This document shows, piece after piece, positions 43,035-59,151 of a stretch of 64,000 bases of DNA. Both the position numbers and the translations under genes were made by a program. Source of the DNA: Prochlorococcus marinus str. MIT 0912 (GTDB lineage Bacteria > Cyanobacteriota > Cyanobacteriia > PCC-6307 > Cyanobiaceae); assembly GCF_027359595.1 (NCBI RefSeq), contig NZ_CP114783.1, positions 930,001 through 994,000 on the forward strand, given 5' to 3'. Numbering within the stretch: the stretch's first letter is position 1; the number at the start of each line of letters is the position of its first letter. The notes under the pieces are model-generated. The model was not told the DNA's origin and made no database searches. It saw only the letters and a program-made list of their open reading frames with translations.

Positions 43035-43454
43035 TCAAGTAACCGGGGGTAAACCTAAATTCCTAAAGTTATGATTTCTTAAGACTTCTTCCAATTTAAT
43101 TAAGTCTTCAAAAGAAACCCAATCTATGCAATCAACAGGGCAGGTATCTATAGCTTCTTGTATTAATTCATCACTATCTCCATCTTGTCTAAACGCTCTT
43201 GCTCTACCTTGTTCAGGCTCCATTGCGAAAGTATTAGTAGCAACTGAACTGCAATATGTACAGCCAATGCATTTCCTTTCATCAACCCAAACGGCTTTTT
43301 CCCGTAACTTTCCTCCAAGGACTGGGTCTCTACCACTAAGCTCGAAGTCTTCATTGTTAGCGGCTTCATATGCAACATTTGGATCATAAATATCACTTGA
43401 AGGCTGATATTCAATAGACCTAGTTTCAAAAGCAGCTCTAGGGTCAAAAGTCAA
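43035..43454 (-). CDS. 4Fe-4S ferredoxin
   Basis: A 139-residue protein with one [4Fe-4S] domain: Cys62, Cys65 and Cys68 in KCIGCTYC, and Cys105 in TCPVDC. Cys109 is extra. The 55-residue N-terminal extension and the C-terminal tail ending NFRNLGLPPVT make it larger than classic bacterial ferredoxins; similar proteins occur in cyanobacteria and, fused to J domains, in plants. It sits between the Ycf35 gene (15-base gap) and the aldo/keto reductase gene. The electron partner is unknown. Confidence 0.9.
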   Translation of the reverse strand: MTFDPRAAFETRSIEYQPSSDIYDPNVAYEAANNEDFELSGRDPVLGGKLREKAVWVDERKCIGCTYCSSVATNTFAMEPEQGRARAFRQDGDSDELIQEAIDTCPVDCIDWVSFEDLIKLEEVLRNHNFRNLGLPPVT

Positions 43455-43469
43455 TTTTCAAAAACAATC

Positions 43470-43862
43470 TTAGGAATCCCAACGAGTAACTACTAATTCA
43501 ATTGACCCATCTAAATTTTGTTTTTGCTCAGATACTTGAAATCCTTCTTGAGAAGTTGAATCAAGAACAGTGTTTAAAGCATAACGTTGAGTGACTTGAG
43601 CTAAAAATCTCTCAATTGGTATTGATTGTTTCCAGAGATCAAGGTCAGTTACAAGTTCATATGATTTTGAGCCTTCATTCCAACGAAAACCAATGTCTGC
43701 TCCTTTACTCATCTCAACAGTCATTTGAGCTTTTACAGTTTGACCTCTATAACCTCTAACTAGATTTTCACCTTCGTTGGGGACATAGCCTAAGTCTATT
43801 AGAGCCTGTTTAAGGAACTCTTTCTTACGAAGTTGAGTTTTAACTGTGCTGAAATGTGACAT
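43470..43862 (-). CDS. ycf35: Ycf35 (DUF1257) protein
   Basis: A 130-residue protein beginning MSHFSTVKTQLRKKEFLKQA, matching Ycf35, encoded by red-algal plastids and cyanobacteria. DUF1257 is its domain name. The function is not settled. It overlaps the upstream DUF2997 gene by one base (TGATG) and precedes a ferredoxin gene, an arrangement I recall as common in cyanobacteria. Confidence 0.9.
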   Translation of the reverse strand: MSHFSTVKTQLRKKEFLKQALIDLGYVPNEGENLVRGYRGQTVKAQMTVEMSKGADIGFRWNEGSKSYELVTDLDLWKQSIPIERFLAQVTQRYALNTVLDSTSQEGFQVSEQKQNLDGSIELVVTRWDS

Positions 43863-44065
43863 CAGTGGATTTCTGCAGGAATAGTCTGGTTTTGAACGTT
43901 TTCGCGAAGAAAGGTATCAGAGGTTAGCTCTCTCCTTTCAACGGTGCCTAAGGCATCCTCAAGCTTCTCAGTTAAATCAATACATGCTTCACCAACAAGA
44001 CCTTCAACGGTTTCTTCCACCCGTCCATCTTGTCGGATTTTAAATCGCAATGTGCGTTGTGGCAT
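43862..44065 (-). CDS. DUF2997 family protein
   Basis: A 67-residue protein with TLRFKIRQDGRVEETVEGLV followed by a helical segment containing C-I-D-L-T-E-K-L-E-D-A-L-G, the DUF2997 pattern. DUF2997 and DUF1257 proteins commonly sit together in bacteria, so it is probably a partner of Ycf35. It leads the unit DUF2997-ycf35-ferredoxin-aldo/keto reductase. Function is unknown. Confidence 0.85.
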   Translation of the reverse strand: MPQRTLRFKIRQDGRVEETVEGLVGEACIDLTEKLEDALGTVERRELTSDTFLRENVQNQTIPAEIH

Positions 44066-44155
44066 GAAATTGAAGCCCCTAAGTCACGCATGATATAGAA
44101 AAAAACTCTAGAAACGCGAATTATTAATTACAACGAATTGTTTTTGTACCAAAAA

Positions 44156-44965
44156 TTAAACCAATTGACCATCATCAATTAATGATTTTAATTTTTTTTG
44201 TACCTCTCCATTATCCAATTGCTCCAAAGCTGTCCTTGCTTCATATCTCACAGAAGGCTCTCTATCATTTAATAAAACAGAAATAAAAGTATCTACTATT
44301 TGCATTTGGATTTCCGTACTCAAAAGTCCATAAAGGCGGCCTAGCGACCATATACAGTTACTTCTAACTATTGGTTCACCATCTACTTGCAAACTTTCAA
44401 GTAATTGATTCGCGGCTGGGGGAGAGCTCTCTACTGAATTTAGTCCAACCTCTGCTAAAGAGCTTGATGCCCACAATCTCACCGCAGCCACATCTTGCTT
44501 TAATGCATTAATCAGAGGTTCTAGAACGGGTGCATTAGGGTAATTTCCGAGACTCCATGCAGTAGCTTTTCGCACATAAGCGTTACTATCAAACCTCAAT
44601 AAATGCAAAAGAAGATCTATAGCTTTTGGACAAGTATTTCTACCTAAAGCATAAACAGCACTCATCCTGACTACAGGAGAAGGTTCTTCAAGTAAAGGTA
44701 ATAAGAGTGGGAGAGCTCTTGGATCCCTATGTTCGCAAAAGACTCTTAAACCCTGAAGTCTCTCATTATTTCCGGATTGAAGCCATTTCAGCGCAAGATC
44801 ACATTCTTTTGATGAATTCCCTTGATCACCATCAATTTTATCTAATTCAATTTCATCTAAAGGATCTCCTGCCAATTGAGCAGCTAATTCTCTCGCTAAA
44901 AGATCTGGGTCTATAGCCAAATTAGCCAACCCTTCTTCACTTAATTTTTGATTTTCATCATTCAT
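44156..44965 (-). CDS. HEAT-repeat protein
   Basis: A 269-residue soluble protein. After an acidic N-terminus (1-55), residues about 60-265 form five or so HEAT-like repeats of the PBS-lyase type, seen in PSPVVRMSAVYALGR, SNAYVRKATAWSLGN, VAAVRLWASSSLAEVG and EPSVRYEARTALEQL. Such proteins usually act as scaffolds or in phycobilin attachment. No lyase site can be claimed. It lies 90 bases before the DUF2997 gene on the same strand. Confidence 0.85.
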   Translation of the reverse strand: MNDENQKLSEEGLANLAIDPDLLARELAAQLAGDPLDEIELDKIDGDQGNSSKECDLALKWLQSGNNERLQGLRVFCEHRDPRALPLLLPLLEEPSPVVRMSAVYALGRNTCPKAIDLLLHLLRFDSNAYVRKATAWSLGNYPNAPVLEPLINALKQDVAAVRLWASSSLAEVGLNSVESSPPAANQLLESLQVDGEPIVRSNCIWSLGRLYGLLSTEIQMQIVDTFISVLLNDREPSVRYEARTALEQLDNGEVQKKLKSLIDDGQLV

Positions 44966-44988
44966 AGCTCTGACAGAAGAAGAGCAAA

Positions 44989-45114
44989 CTAATTAATTGG
45001 TGCTGGTGCAAGCATATCCCCGGGGAGCCATATACGAGCGCTGACAGCGAACAAAGCTACAGCAAAAAGAGCAACAATTAAAATAGGGAAAAGAGTTGTT
45101 CGTAAAAAACCCAA
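44989..45114 (-). CDS. 41-residue single-span membrane protein
   Basis: A frame from TTG 45114 to TAG 44989, the only possible start in a frame opening after the stop at 45124-45126. The peptide starts MGFLRTTLFPILIVALFAVA and ends RIWLPGDMLAPAPIN, so it has one hydrophobic helix and a polar tail. Size and pattern recall small subunits of thylakoid complexes, but I cannot name it. It lies between the symporter and HEAT genes, all on the minus strand. It is likely real because the reading frame is spared while surrounding bases are AT-rich. Confidence 0.6.
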   Translation of the reverse strand: MGFLRTTLFPILIVALFAVALFAVSARIWLPGDMLAPAPIN

Positions 45115-45164
45115 TGTTACAAACTAATTAGAATTCTATTCTGCTCTAAATTTTGACCATTTGG

Positions 45165-46931
45165 CTATCGTGGGTCAACTTTTTGAGTTATTAGTTTTGT
45201 TTTCTTCATTAAAAAAACACAACTCACAGCAATTGAAAGGGCAATCCAAGCGTTCCTTTCTTGATGTAATAAGAAAGCCCCAATACTAATTAAACCCCCA
45301 TAGAGAATTCCTGAGCCTAAAATGAAGCGATATCCAAGAACTGAAAAATTATCAACTGGATTGATATTCAGACTTTTCCTTATTTTGTTCCAACCAGGAC
45401 CTGGAGGGTTCACCTGCATCACAAATTTATTGAGTGTCTCCTCAGACTCTGGCTGAGAAAAAAATAAAGTAAGCAACCAAACCACAGCTGTAAATAAAGT
45501 AGTAAATAAGAGTCTTTTTCCAAAATCCTCAATTGTAAAATATGGAGAAACTGATGTTATTAAGCCAATAAAAAAACCACTCAGCATTGCGGAAAGTTCC
45601 GCTAGAGCATTAACTCGCCACCAAAACCACCGAAGCACAAGTACAGCACCTGGTCCTGTACCTATTGCAATAACAAGTCTAAACATTGAACCAATACTGT
45701 TACCAAATAGAGCCGTAACGACTCCAATTAGCAGCAAGAAAATACTTGCAACTTGGCCCATGAGTATCATTTCTCTAGGTCCAGCCGATGGCCTAACAAA
45801 TCTTTTATACAGATCATGCGCAAGATAACTTGCTCCCCAATTAATTGAAGTACTTACGGTACTCATAAATGCTGCAACCAATGAAACCACCACTAATCCA
45901 AGTCCAACGGGTGGCAAATATGTAACAGCGAGCTTTGGATAACTTAATTCCCAGTCAGTTTGTTGAGGTAAAAGAACTAAACCAGCCAGGCCAACTAAAA
46001 TCCAAAGCCAACTACGAATAAGATAATTAACAATTAAAAACACTATTCCTGCCAAAGTTGCTTGTTTTTCATCTTTAGTAGCCAATAAACGCTGAATAAA
46101 TTCTCCACCACCATCACTGCGTCTAAAACTCCACCACTGCAAAGAAATAAAAGCGAAAAAAGTAGTAATACTTATTCCTGAACGATCCAACCAATTGAAA
46201 CCATCTTTATTTAATGTCCATGGGAATAAAGAAAGAAGCTCAGGTCTATCTAATGCCTCTAACTTTATTAATAAATCCGTCATACCACCTGAAGCATCAA
46301 GCACTACAAAGCAAACCGCAAGCGCGCCTAAAAGAGCCAATATAAGTTGTACAAAATCATTAACTACCACGGCCAAAAGACCGCCTAGTACAGTGTAAAC
46401 AAGCAAAAACAAAGCAACTAAAACCATTAAAATTATCGTGTCAGTAAAGGGGCCAAACACAATATGACCATCCACGACACCTAATGATTCAGCGACCTTA
46501 CGCATTGCCAAGAATGCATACCCAATCCCAATACAATTGATTGGGACAGAAAGTATGAAAGCTTTTATACCTCTTAAATAAGCTGCTGGTTTACCCCCAT
46601 AACGTAACTCAGTAAAGGCTGCATCCGTCAATACCCCACTACGCCGCCAAAGTGGAGCGAATATAACTGTCATAGCAACATGTGCAAGTCCAAAACTCCA
46701 CCACTCCCAATTTCCAGCCAAGCCTCTAGTCCCAATAATTCCGGCCACATAAAGAGGGGTATCAATCGAGAACGTTGTGGCAGCCATGGACATTCCTGCA
46801 AGCAAACCAGTTAGACGACGACCAGCAACAAAATAATCGGCTTCATTATGATTCTTTAGAGAGATATAAATTCCTAATGCCAGAGAAGATAATAAATAAA
46901 AAAATAAAATAAACCAATCAATAAATGTCAT
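45165..46931 (-). CDS. Sodium/solute symporter (SSS family)
   Basis: A 588-residue membrane transporter with about 13-15 helices. It begins with FIDWFILFFYLLSSLALGIY, and has the SSS motif ADYFVAGRRLTGLLAGMSM near 31 and later segments such as GGEFIQRLLATKDEKQATLA near 275. The substrate cannot be read from the sequence; relatives take up proline, sugars or other solutes using Na+. It lies 30 bases after rlmN and before the 41-residue membrane gene. Confidence 0.92.
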   Translation of the reverse strand: MTFIDWFILFFYLLSSLALGIYISLKNHNEADYFVAGRRLTGLLAGMSMAATTFSIDTPLYVAGIIGTRGLAGNWEWWSFGLAHVAMTVIFAPLWRRSGVLTDAAFTELRYGGKPAAYLRGIKAFILSVPINCIGIGYAFLAMRKVAESLGVVDGHIVFGPFTDTIILMVLVALFLLVYTVLGGLLAVVVNDFVQLILALLGALAVCFVVLDASGGMTDLLIKLEALDRPELLSLFPWTLNKDGFNWLDRSGISITTFFAFISLQWWSFRRSDGGGEFIQRLLATKDEKQATLAGIVFLIVNYLIRSWLWILVGLAGLVLLPQQTDWELSYPKLAVTYLPPVGLGLVVVSLVAAFMSTVSTSINWGASYLAHDLYKRFVRPSAGPREMILMGQVASIFLLLIGVVTALFGNSIGSMFRLVIAIGTGPGAVLVLRWFWWRVNALAELSAMLSGFFIGLITSVSPYFTIEDFGKRLLFTTLFTAVVWLLTLFFSQPESEETLNKFVMQVNPPGPGWNKIRKSLNINPVDNFSVLGYRFILGSGILYGGLISIGAFLLHQERNAWIALSIAVSCVFLMKKTKLITQKVDPR

Positions 46932-46961
46932 AAAATTTCTTAATTCATATATGTTTCTCTC

Positions 46962-48220
<1,259 letters not shown>

Positions 48221-48256
48221 TTAGAAAGTTTAAAAGCGTATTGTAGAAAACTTCAT

Positions 48257-52378
<4,122 letters not shown>

Positions 52379-52405
52379 TCAAAAAAAGAGGATTTGTTCT
52401 AAGAG

Positions 52406-54313
52406 TTATGAGGTGGCTGCCACAGCATCAATAATCGTGTGATTCATTACGACCCGTCCAACTGTCGTCAAGATGTAGCGGCTAATTAAACTTCCATCTT
52501 CATCTAATCTGTCACGTCGATAGGTCCATTCCTCGATACGAGTACCGTCTTTCAAAGTCTCAGACTTACGCGGTTCTTGAAGTTCATCGTCATCCTCTAT
52601 TTCGCCAGAGAATCTAACCCAAACCCAATCGTGTAAATCTATTCTTTTATCTTCAAGAGCCTGTAAAACGTCTTCAAGTGAAGCATACGTGTGTGCATAA
52701 TCTCCGAATTTAGGTTGATTGGCTTGAGGCTGAATTGCGGTTAGATAGTAAGAGCCTAAAACCATATCTTGAGATGGGGTTACAATTGGATCGCCAGTTG
52801 CAGGTGAAAGAATATTGTTACTAGCAAGCATTAACATCCTTGCCTCTGTTTGCGCTTCAATCGCTAAAGGTACATGAACAGCCATTTGATCTCCATCAAA
52901 ATCAGCGTTAAATGCTGGACAGACTAAGGGATGTAACTGTATAGCTCGTCCAGCAACTAATTTAGGCTCAAAAGCTTGAATACCTAGTCGGTGCAAAGTA
53001 GGAGCACGGTTGAGAAGAATAGGATGACCATCTATAACTTCCTGTAAAACCTGCATGACTTCATCGTCAGCTTTCTGTATCAATTTCTTTGCTGCTTTGA
53101 TGTTATTGACAATATTCTGACGAATCAATCTATGAATTACAAAAGGCTGAAAAAGCTCTATTGCCATTTCCTTTGGCAATCCACATTGATGCATTTTCAA
53201 CTTGGGGCCAACAACAATTACTGAACGACCTGAATAATCAACTCTTTTCCCAAGCAAGTTCTGCCTAAACCTACCTTGCTTACCCTCAATAATATCGCTC
53301 AATGATTTCAAGGGGCGATTATTTGCGCCAACAACAGTTCTTCCTCTTCTACCGTTATCAATAAGTGCGTCTACAGCCTCTTGCAGCATCCTTTTTTCAT
53401 TCCTGACTATTATCTCTGGAGCCAATATTTCCTGAAGACGGGCAAGACGGTTATTCCTATTAATTACTCTTCTATATAAGTCATTTAAATCTGAGGTAGC
53501 AAATCTACCCCCATCTAATTGCACCATAGGCCTCAGATCAGGAGGTATAACAGGTATCGCATCTAAAACCATCCATTCGGGACTTGCACTAGTAGCAATA
53601 AAATTATCTATCACCCTTAATCTTTTGATAAGCTTAGCCCTTTTTTGACCTTTGCTTGTTGCAATTTCTTCACGCAATTGCTCAGCAACTTCTTTTAAAT
53701 TTAAATCTTCAAGTAATTGTTTTAAGGCCTCTGCACCTATACCAACAATTGGTTCATTCTCGATAGTTGAATCCTCAGCATAAATCTCGTCTTCAATCTC
53801 AAGCCATTCATCTTCTGTTAATAGCTGTTTATATTTTAGATCTTTACTATCTCCAATATCTAAAACCACATAACAATTAAAGTAAACAATTTGTTCGACA
53901 TCTCTAAGAGGCATGTCTAACAAAATAGCTACATAGCTAGGAATACCTTTTAAATACCAAACATGCGATACGGGAGCAGCTAATTTAATAAATCCCATTC
54001 TATGTCTCCTTACACGGCTTTCTGTTACTTCAACACCACACCTTTCACAAACAATTCCACGATGTCTAACTCTCTTATATTTCCCACAATGACATTCCCA
54101 ATCCTTTGATGGACCAAAAATCTTTTCACAAAACAATCCGTCCATCTCAGGCTTAAGTGTTCGATAATTTATTGTTTCAGGCTTGGTTACTTCCCCTACT
54201 ACCTGACCGTTGGGTAAAGTTCTTTGGCCCCATTCCATTACCCTTTCAGGCGAGGCTAGTTTTATTTTGACATAATCAAAATGATTTTCCGTACGTAGAT
54301 TGCTATTAGTCAT
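52406..54313 (-). CDS. rpoC1: RNA polymerase gamma subunit (beta' N-terminal part)
   Basis: A 635-residue protein holding the N-terminal zinc ribbon ([20 protein letters not shown] near 75-94) and the active-site Mg motif [12 protein letters not shown] near 467-478. The rudder and bridge-helix regions continue in rpoC2. It is 39 bases before rpoC2 and 42 bases after rpoB. Confidence 0.97.
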   Translation of the reverse strand: MTNSNLRTENHFDYVKIKLASPERVMEWGQRTLPNGQVVGEVTKPETINYRTLKPEMDGLFCEKIFGPSKDWECHCGKYKRVRHRGIVCERCGVEVTESRVRRHRMGFIKLAAPVSHVWYLKGIPSYVAILLDMPLRDVEQIVYFNCYVVLDIGDSKDLKYKQLLTEDEWLEIEDEIYAEDSTIENEPIVGIGAEALKQLLEDLNLKEVAEQLREEIATSKGQKRAKLIKRLRVIDNFIATSASPEWMVLDAIPVIPPDLRPMVQLDGGRFATSDLNDLYRRVINRNNRLARLQEILAPEIIVRNEKRMLQEAVDALIDNGRRGRTVVGANNRPLKSLSDIIEGKQGRFRQNLLGKRVDYSGRSVIVVGPKLKMHQCGLPKEMAIELFQPFVIHRLIRQNIVNNIKAAKKLIQKADDEVMQVLQEVIDGHPILLNRAPTLHRLGIQAFEPKLVAGRAIQLHPLVCPAFNADFDGDQMAVHVPLAIEAQTEARMLMLASNNILSPATGDPIVTPSQDMVLGSYYLTAIQPQANQPKFGDYAHTYASLEDVLQALEDKRIDLHDWVWVRFSGEIEDDDELQEPRKSETLKDGTRIEEWTYRRDRLDEDGSLISRYILTTVGRVVMNHTIIDAVAATS

Positions 54314-54355
54314 GAGAGATTAGTGTGTTTAGATGATTTGTTTTAATTGAGTCGA

Positions 54356-57300
54356 TTACTCCTCGTATTCTTTACCTAATGATTCATAGGTAGGTCTACT
54401 TGGCGTGCTTCTACGGGGATTTACATCTTGCATCAGATCAACTTCTTTCCCATCATCTGTATAAACTCCGATATCTAATCCCAATGACTGAAGTTCCCTC
54501 ATTAAAACTTTGAAGGATTCAGGAGTCCCTGGCCTTGGAATTGGTTTTCCTTTTACAATCGAATTAAGAGCTTCATTACGACCTTGCATATCATCAGACT
54601 TTACAGTTAATAATTCTTGCAAGGTGTATGCTGCTCCATAAGCCTCGAGTGCCCATACTTCCATCTCTCCGAGCCTCTGTCCACCTTGTTGGGCCTTTCC
54701 ACCTAAAGGTTGTTGAGTAACCAAGGAATATGGACCTGTAGATCGAGCATGAATTTTATCGTCTACTAAATGTACAAGTTTTAGGAAATGGGCATAGCCA
54801 ACAGCCACTGGTTGATCAAAAGGTTCGCCGGTTCGACCATCTTTTAGGAGTAACTTCCCAGGATCCTTAGGGTTATATACCCATGATTTACCAGGCTGTC
54901 TTGCTGCCTCTTTTAAGTAGGCTTGAACTGTCTGATTAGACATTTCTGGCCCATACATCTCATCGAATGGGACTACTTTAACTCGACAATCCAAGTTTGA
55001 AGCAGCCCAACCCATAAGAAGCTCAAAGACTTGCCCTACATTCATTCTACTTGGGACACCAAGTGGGTTAAGGCATATATCTACAGGTGTACCATCAGGA
55101 AGGTAAGGCATATCCTCTCTTGGTAGTATTCTGCTTATAATCCCTTTATTACCGTGCCTACCAGCCATTTTATCGCCTACTTGGATTTTCCTGCGTTGCG
55201 CTACATAAACTCTGACAACCATATTTGCTCCAGGTGGTAGCTCATCTCCTTGCTCTCTTGTATATATCCGCACATCAACCACTCGTCCTCTCTCAGTAGA
55301 AGGAACTCGAAGAGAATTATCTCTAACATCTCTAGCTTTTTCTCCAAAAATTGCTCTTAAAAGTTTTTCTTCAGGCGGTTGGTCTGATTCTCCTTTAGGG
55401 GTTACTTTGCCAACAAGGATATCTCCACTCTCAACGAAAGCCCCTATTCGAATAATTCCCATTTCATCCAAATTACCAAGACTTTCTTCTGATACATTTG
55501 GAATTTCTCTTGTTATTTCCTCAGGACCTAACTTAGTTTGACGAGCTTCTATTTCATATTTTTCTATATGGACAGAGGTATACAGATCATCTTTAACTAA
55601 CCTTTCGCTAACAAGAATTGCATCTTCATAGTTGTAACCTTCCCAAGGCATGTATGCAATTAATACATTTTGACCAAGAGCTATTTCACCTCCCTCACAG
55701 GCCGAACCATCAGCCAATACTTGTCCCACGATTACAGGATCACCATTAAAAACAATAGGCCTATGATTTAAACAAGTATCTTGATTAGATCTCTGATATT
55801 TTTGCAAGTAATGAGTGTGGTCATTCCCTTCCTCATCAGTAACGACAATTGCATTAGCATCAACATAAGTTACTGTTCCATTTACTTTTGAAATTGGAAC
55901 CATTCCAGAATCTCTAGCGACTTGAGTCTCTAAGCCAGTTCCAACTAACGGTCTTTCTGGACGCAAAAGAGGAACTGCTTGTCTTTGCATATTGGAACCC
56001 ATCAGAGCTCTATTAGCATCATCGTGTTCCAAAAATGGAATTAAGGAAGCTGCTACAGAAATAACCTGAACAGGGGATAATTGGACATAATCAACTTGCT
56101 CTGGAGAAACTGTTTCAAAATCTTGTCGATACCTAACTGGAACAAGTTCTGCCATTATTTTCCCTTCTTCATCTGTAGCTACATCACCTGGAGCGACCCT
56201 ACATTCATCTTCTAAATCTGCAGAAAGATAAATAGGATCGCCTTTTTTAATTATTCGTCCATCTTCCACCTTCCAAAATGGTGTCTCAATAAAACCGTAT
56301 TCATTAACTCGTGCGTGAGTCGCTAAAGAGTTAATCAAACCAGCATTTGGTCCTTCAGGGGTTTCAATTGGACAAAGTCTTCCATAATGAGATGGATGAA
56401 TATCTCTAACTGCAAAACCAGCTCTTTCCCTAGTTAAGCCTCCTGGTCCCAAAGCAGAGATACGTCTTTTATGAGTTAATTCAGCTAATGGATTTGTTTG
56501 ATCCATAAATTGACTTAATTGACTTGAACCAAAGAATTCTTTGATCGCTGCAACTAAAGGTTTTGGATTAACCAATTGCGCTGGAGTAAGTGAATCTGTT
56601 TCCCCAACAGTCATCCTCTCTTTAATTATCCTTTCAAGTCTGTTCAAGCCAACTCGAACTTGGTTTTGTAAAAGTTCACCAACTGACCTAACTCTTCTAT
56701 TACCTAAATGATCAATATCATCTAAAGTTGCCCCACCAACATCTAATTCCAAATTAATAAGGTAATCTAAAGTGGAAAGAACATCCTCGTTGGTAAGTGT
56801 TCTTACATTGTCCGGAATAGTTAGACGTAGTTTCTTATTAATTTTATATCTACCAACTCTTCCTAAGTCATATCGTTTTGGATCAAAGAATCTTGTTTGA
56901 AGTAGCTGTTGACCGCCACTTACTGAGGGAGGCTCTCCTGGCCTTAGCTTCTTATAAAGTTCTAACAAAGCTTGGTCCTCTGAACTTATACCTTCTTCAT
57001 TCGCCGCTTCAATTGACTTTTTATAAAACTCAGGATGTCGTAACTTATCAATTACATCATTATCTGATAAACCCATTGCTCTCATTAAGACATGAGCATT
57101 GATTTTTCTTGTTTTATCTACACGAACATGAAGCAAATCATTTTTATCAGTTTCAAACTTTAACCATGCTCCTCGGTTAGGAATAACACTTGCATTGTAA
57201 GTTCTTCTACCATTTTTATCCTGCTCATCTTTGAAATAAACTCCTGGACTGCGAACTATTTGATTGACTATTACTCTCTCAGCACCATTAATTATAAAAG

Positions 57301-57643
57301 TTCCACGCTCAGTCATCAGAGGTAGTTCACCTATAAAAACCTCTTGTTCTTTAATCTCTCCAGTTTCTTTATTAACTAAGCGACAAGTGACATACATTTG
57401 AGAAGCAAATGTTGCATCTCTTCTTTTTGCTTCTTCTACATCATGCCTTGGACGCTTAAGTTTATATCCTGCTCCAATAAAATGTAATTCAAGCTTACCG
57501 GTATAATCAGTAATGGGAGAAAAATTGTCTAATTCTTCAATCAAGCCTTTATCCAAAAACCATTTAAAACTTGATCTTTGCACCTCAACTAGATCAGGCA
57601 GATATGTAGCTGCTTTGGCTACCTGAATCGCGCTTCTGCTCAT
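54356..57643 (-). CDS. rpoB: RNA polymerase beta subunit
   Basis: The 1095-residue beta subunit. Characteristic are [20 protein letters not shown] near 376-395 (rifampicin pocket), [20 protein letters not shown] near 419, [14 protein letters not shown] near 660 and [15 protein letters not shown] near 825. Its short length against E. coli fits the cyanobacterial form, which lacks large inserts. It opens the operon; the 253-base upstream region (57644-57896) should hold the promoter. Confidence 0.97.
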   Translation of the reverse strand: MSRSAIQVAKAATYLPDLVEVQRSSFKWFLDKGLIEELDNFSPITDYTGKLELHFIGAGYKLKRPRHDVEEAKRRDATFASQMYVTCRLVNKETGEIKEQEVFIGELPLMTERGTFIINGAERVIVNQIVRSPGVYFKDEQDKNGRRTYNASVIPNRGAWLKFETDKNDLLHVRVDKTRKINAHVLMRAMGLSDNDVIDKLRHPEFYKKSIEAANEEGISSEDQALLELYKKLRPGEPPSVSGGQQLLQTRFFDPKRYDLGRVGRYKINKKLRLTIPDNVRTLTNEDVLSTLDYLINLELDVGGATLDDIDHLGNRRVRSVGELLQNQVRVGLNRLERIIKERMTVGETDSLTPAQLVNPKPLVAAIKEFFGSSQLSQFMDQTNPLAELTHKRRISALGPGGLTRERAGFAVRDIHPSHYGRLCPIETPEGPNAGLINSLATHARVNEYGFIETPFWKVEDGRIIKKGDPIYLSADLEDECRVAPGDVATDEEGKIMAELVPVRYRQDFETVSPEQVDYVQLSPVQVISVAASLIPFLEHDDANRALMGSNMQRQAVPLLRPERPLVGTGLETQVARDSGMVPISKVNGTVTYVDANAIVVTDEEGNDHTHYLQKYQRSNQDTCLNHRPIVFNGDPVIVGQVLADGSACEGGEIALGQNVLIAYMPWEGYNYEDAILVSERLVKDDLYTSVHIEKYEIEARQTKLGPEEITREIPNVSEESLGNLDEMGIIRIGAFVESGDILVGKVTPKGESDQPPEEKLLRAIFGEKARDVRDNSLRVPSTERGRVVDVRIYTREQGDELPPGANMVVRVYVAQRRKIQVGDKMAGRHGNKGIISRILPREDMPYLPDGTPVDICLNPLGVPSRMNVGQVFELLMGWAASNLDCRVKVVPFDEMYGPEMSNQTVQAYLKEAARQPGKSWVYNPKDPGKLLLKDGRTGEPFDQPVAVGYAHFLKLVHLVDDKIHARSTGPYSLVTQQPLGGKAQQGGQRLGEMEVWALEAYGAAYTLQELLTVKSDDMQGRNEALNSIVKGKPIPRPGTPESFKVLMRELQSLGLDIGVYTDDGKEVDLMQDVNPRRSTPSRPTYESLGKEYEE

Positions 57644-57896
57644 TCGAGAACCTGCGTTTATTATGTAGAGGACGGGTTAATGTCTTGTCCTTTAAGTCAA
57701 AAAATGAACTTTACTAAGAAAAAAACAAAAAACAATCTCCTAAAAGATTGAGATTTGAAATTGAATTTACTTAATCAACGAACAAACTGACTAAAAGGTA
57801 GAACCTTCAAGGTTTAAGCGCGAATACCACGCCTTGGCAAGACAATAAATAACTCTACACTCAAATCAGAGAATTAACTAGAGGAAATAATAATAT
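57644..57896. other. Spacer upstream of rpoB
   Basis: This gap separates the TatD-type gene from rpoB, both on the minus strand. It is AT-rich with a moderately GC-rich patch near 57800-57840 (including GCCTTGGC). A hairpin AATCTC/GAGATT lies at about 57735-57756. I see no gene. It presumably carries the rpoB promoter and leader. Confidence 0.4.
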
Positions 57897-58688
57897 TTAA
57901 GGCAACGCAAACAATTCCCTTGCGTTTTGAGTAGTTTTCTGAGCAATTTTAGAAAAACTTTCACCTCTAATTTCAGAAATTTTCTCTACCACATGCTTTA
58001 CAAAGGAAGGTTCATTCCTTTTCCCTCGATGAGGGACAGGTGACAGAAAAGGACTATCGGTTTCCACTAGAAATCTACTTTGAGGAACTTCTTTTGCGCA
58101 TTCATGGATATCAATAGCATTTTTAAAAGTTACGTTTCCACTGAAGCTTATATAAAACCCAAGATCAAGAAACTCTCTCATCTCTTTGACATTGCCGCTC
58201 CAGCAATGCATAACACCTTTTGGACAGCAACCATCTTCATAGAGCCTAGAAAAGACTTCTAACATTTCTTTTGCAGCATCTCTGCAATGAACAATGACTG
58301 GCAAATTCAATTCAGAAGCCAAGTTTAATTGCGGCATTAAAATTGAAAGCTGCTCACTCAAATTCTCTGCCTTAAAAAGATCAAGTCCTAATTCTCCTAT
58401 TGCGACAACTCGACTGTCGTCAAGGGCTGCTTGTTTTAAAACACTTATAGTTTCAGGTTTCCAATGATGTACATCCAATGGATGGACCCCTACTGAATAT
58501 CTCATCTCCTGAAATTGATCAGCCATTAATTTAATAGCAGGGATTTCAGAGGGTTCTACGCAGGCATGTAATAAAGCTTTAACACCCTGGGATCTCCACC
58601 TTTCTGCAACTTTTTCTCTATCTTCATTAAAGTTAGAGAATACGATATGACAGTGACTATCAATTATTGAACTTTTGGAATCGCTCAA
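57897..58688 (-). CDS. TatD-family metal-dependent hydrolase
   Basis: A 263-residue TIM-barrel nuclease. The metal-binding HxH is in IIDSHCHIVF near 8-17, followed by VVAIGELGLDLF, PVIVHCRDAAKEM, GVMHCWSGN and LVETDSPFLSP. The family includes TatD, YcfH and YabD DNases or exonucleases; the exact substrate is open. It is 49 bases from rpsT and precedes rpoB, a neighbourhood common in cyanobacteria. Confidence 0.92.
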   Translation of the reverse strand: MSDSKSSIIDSHCHIVFSNFNEDREKVAERWRSQGVKALLHACVEPSEIPAIKLMADQFQEMRYSVGVHPLDVHHWKPETISVLKQAALDDSRVVAIGELGLDLFKAENLSEQLSILMPQLNLASELNLPVIVHCRDAAKEMLEVFSRLYEDGCCPKGVMHCWSGNVKEMREFLDLGFYISFSGNVTFKNAIDIHECAKEVPQSRFLVETDSPFLSPVPHRGKRNEPSFVKHVVEKISEIRGESFSKIAQKTTQNARELFALP

Positions 58689-58737
58689 GATGCAAAATAG
58701 AATGTTCTTTTAATACTAAATCCTAGAATATTTATTC

Positions 58738-59040
<303 letters not shown>

Positions 59041-59151
59041 TTAGTGTTTTAGTCTTATGTTAATCCACACTACCTCAAGACCATGAAGAAGATCTACATA
59101 AATCAAAATTAAGGCATAAGATAACCAAATTGAACCAATAGCCAAAAGTTC

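Noticed and set aside
43163-43447. A 94-residue minus-strand frame overlapping the ferredoxin gene
   Set aside because: It is an alternate frame of the same strand; the ferredoxin frame has the Cys motifs and this one has none.
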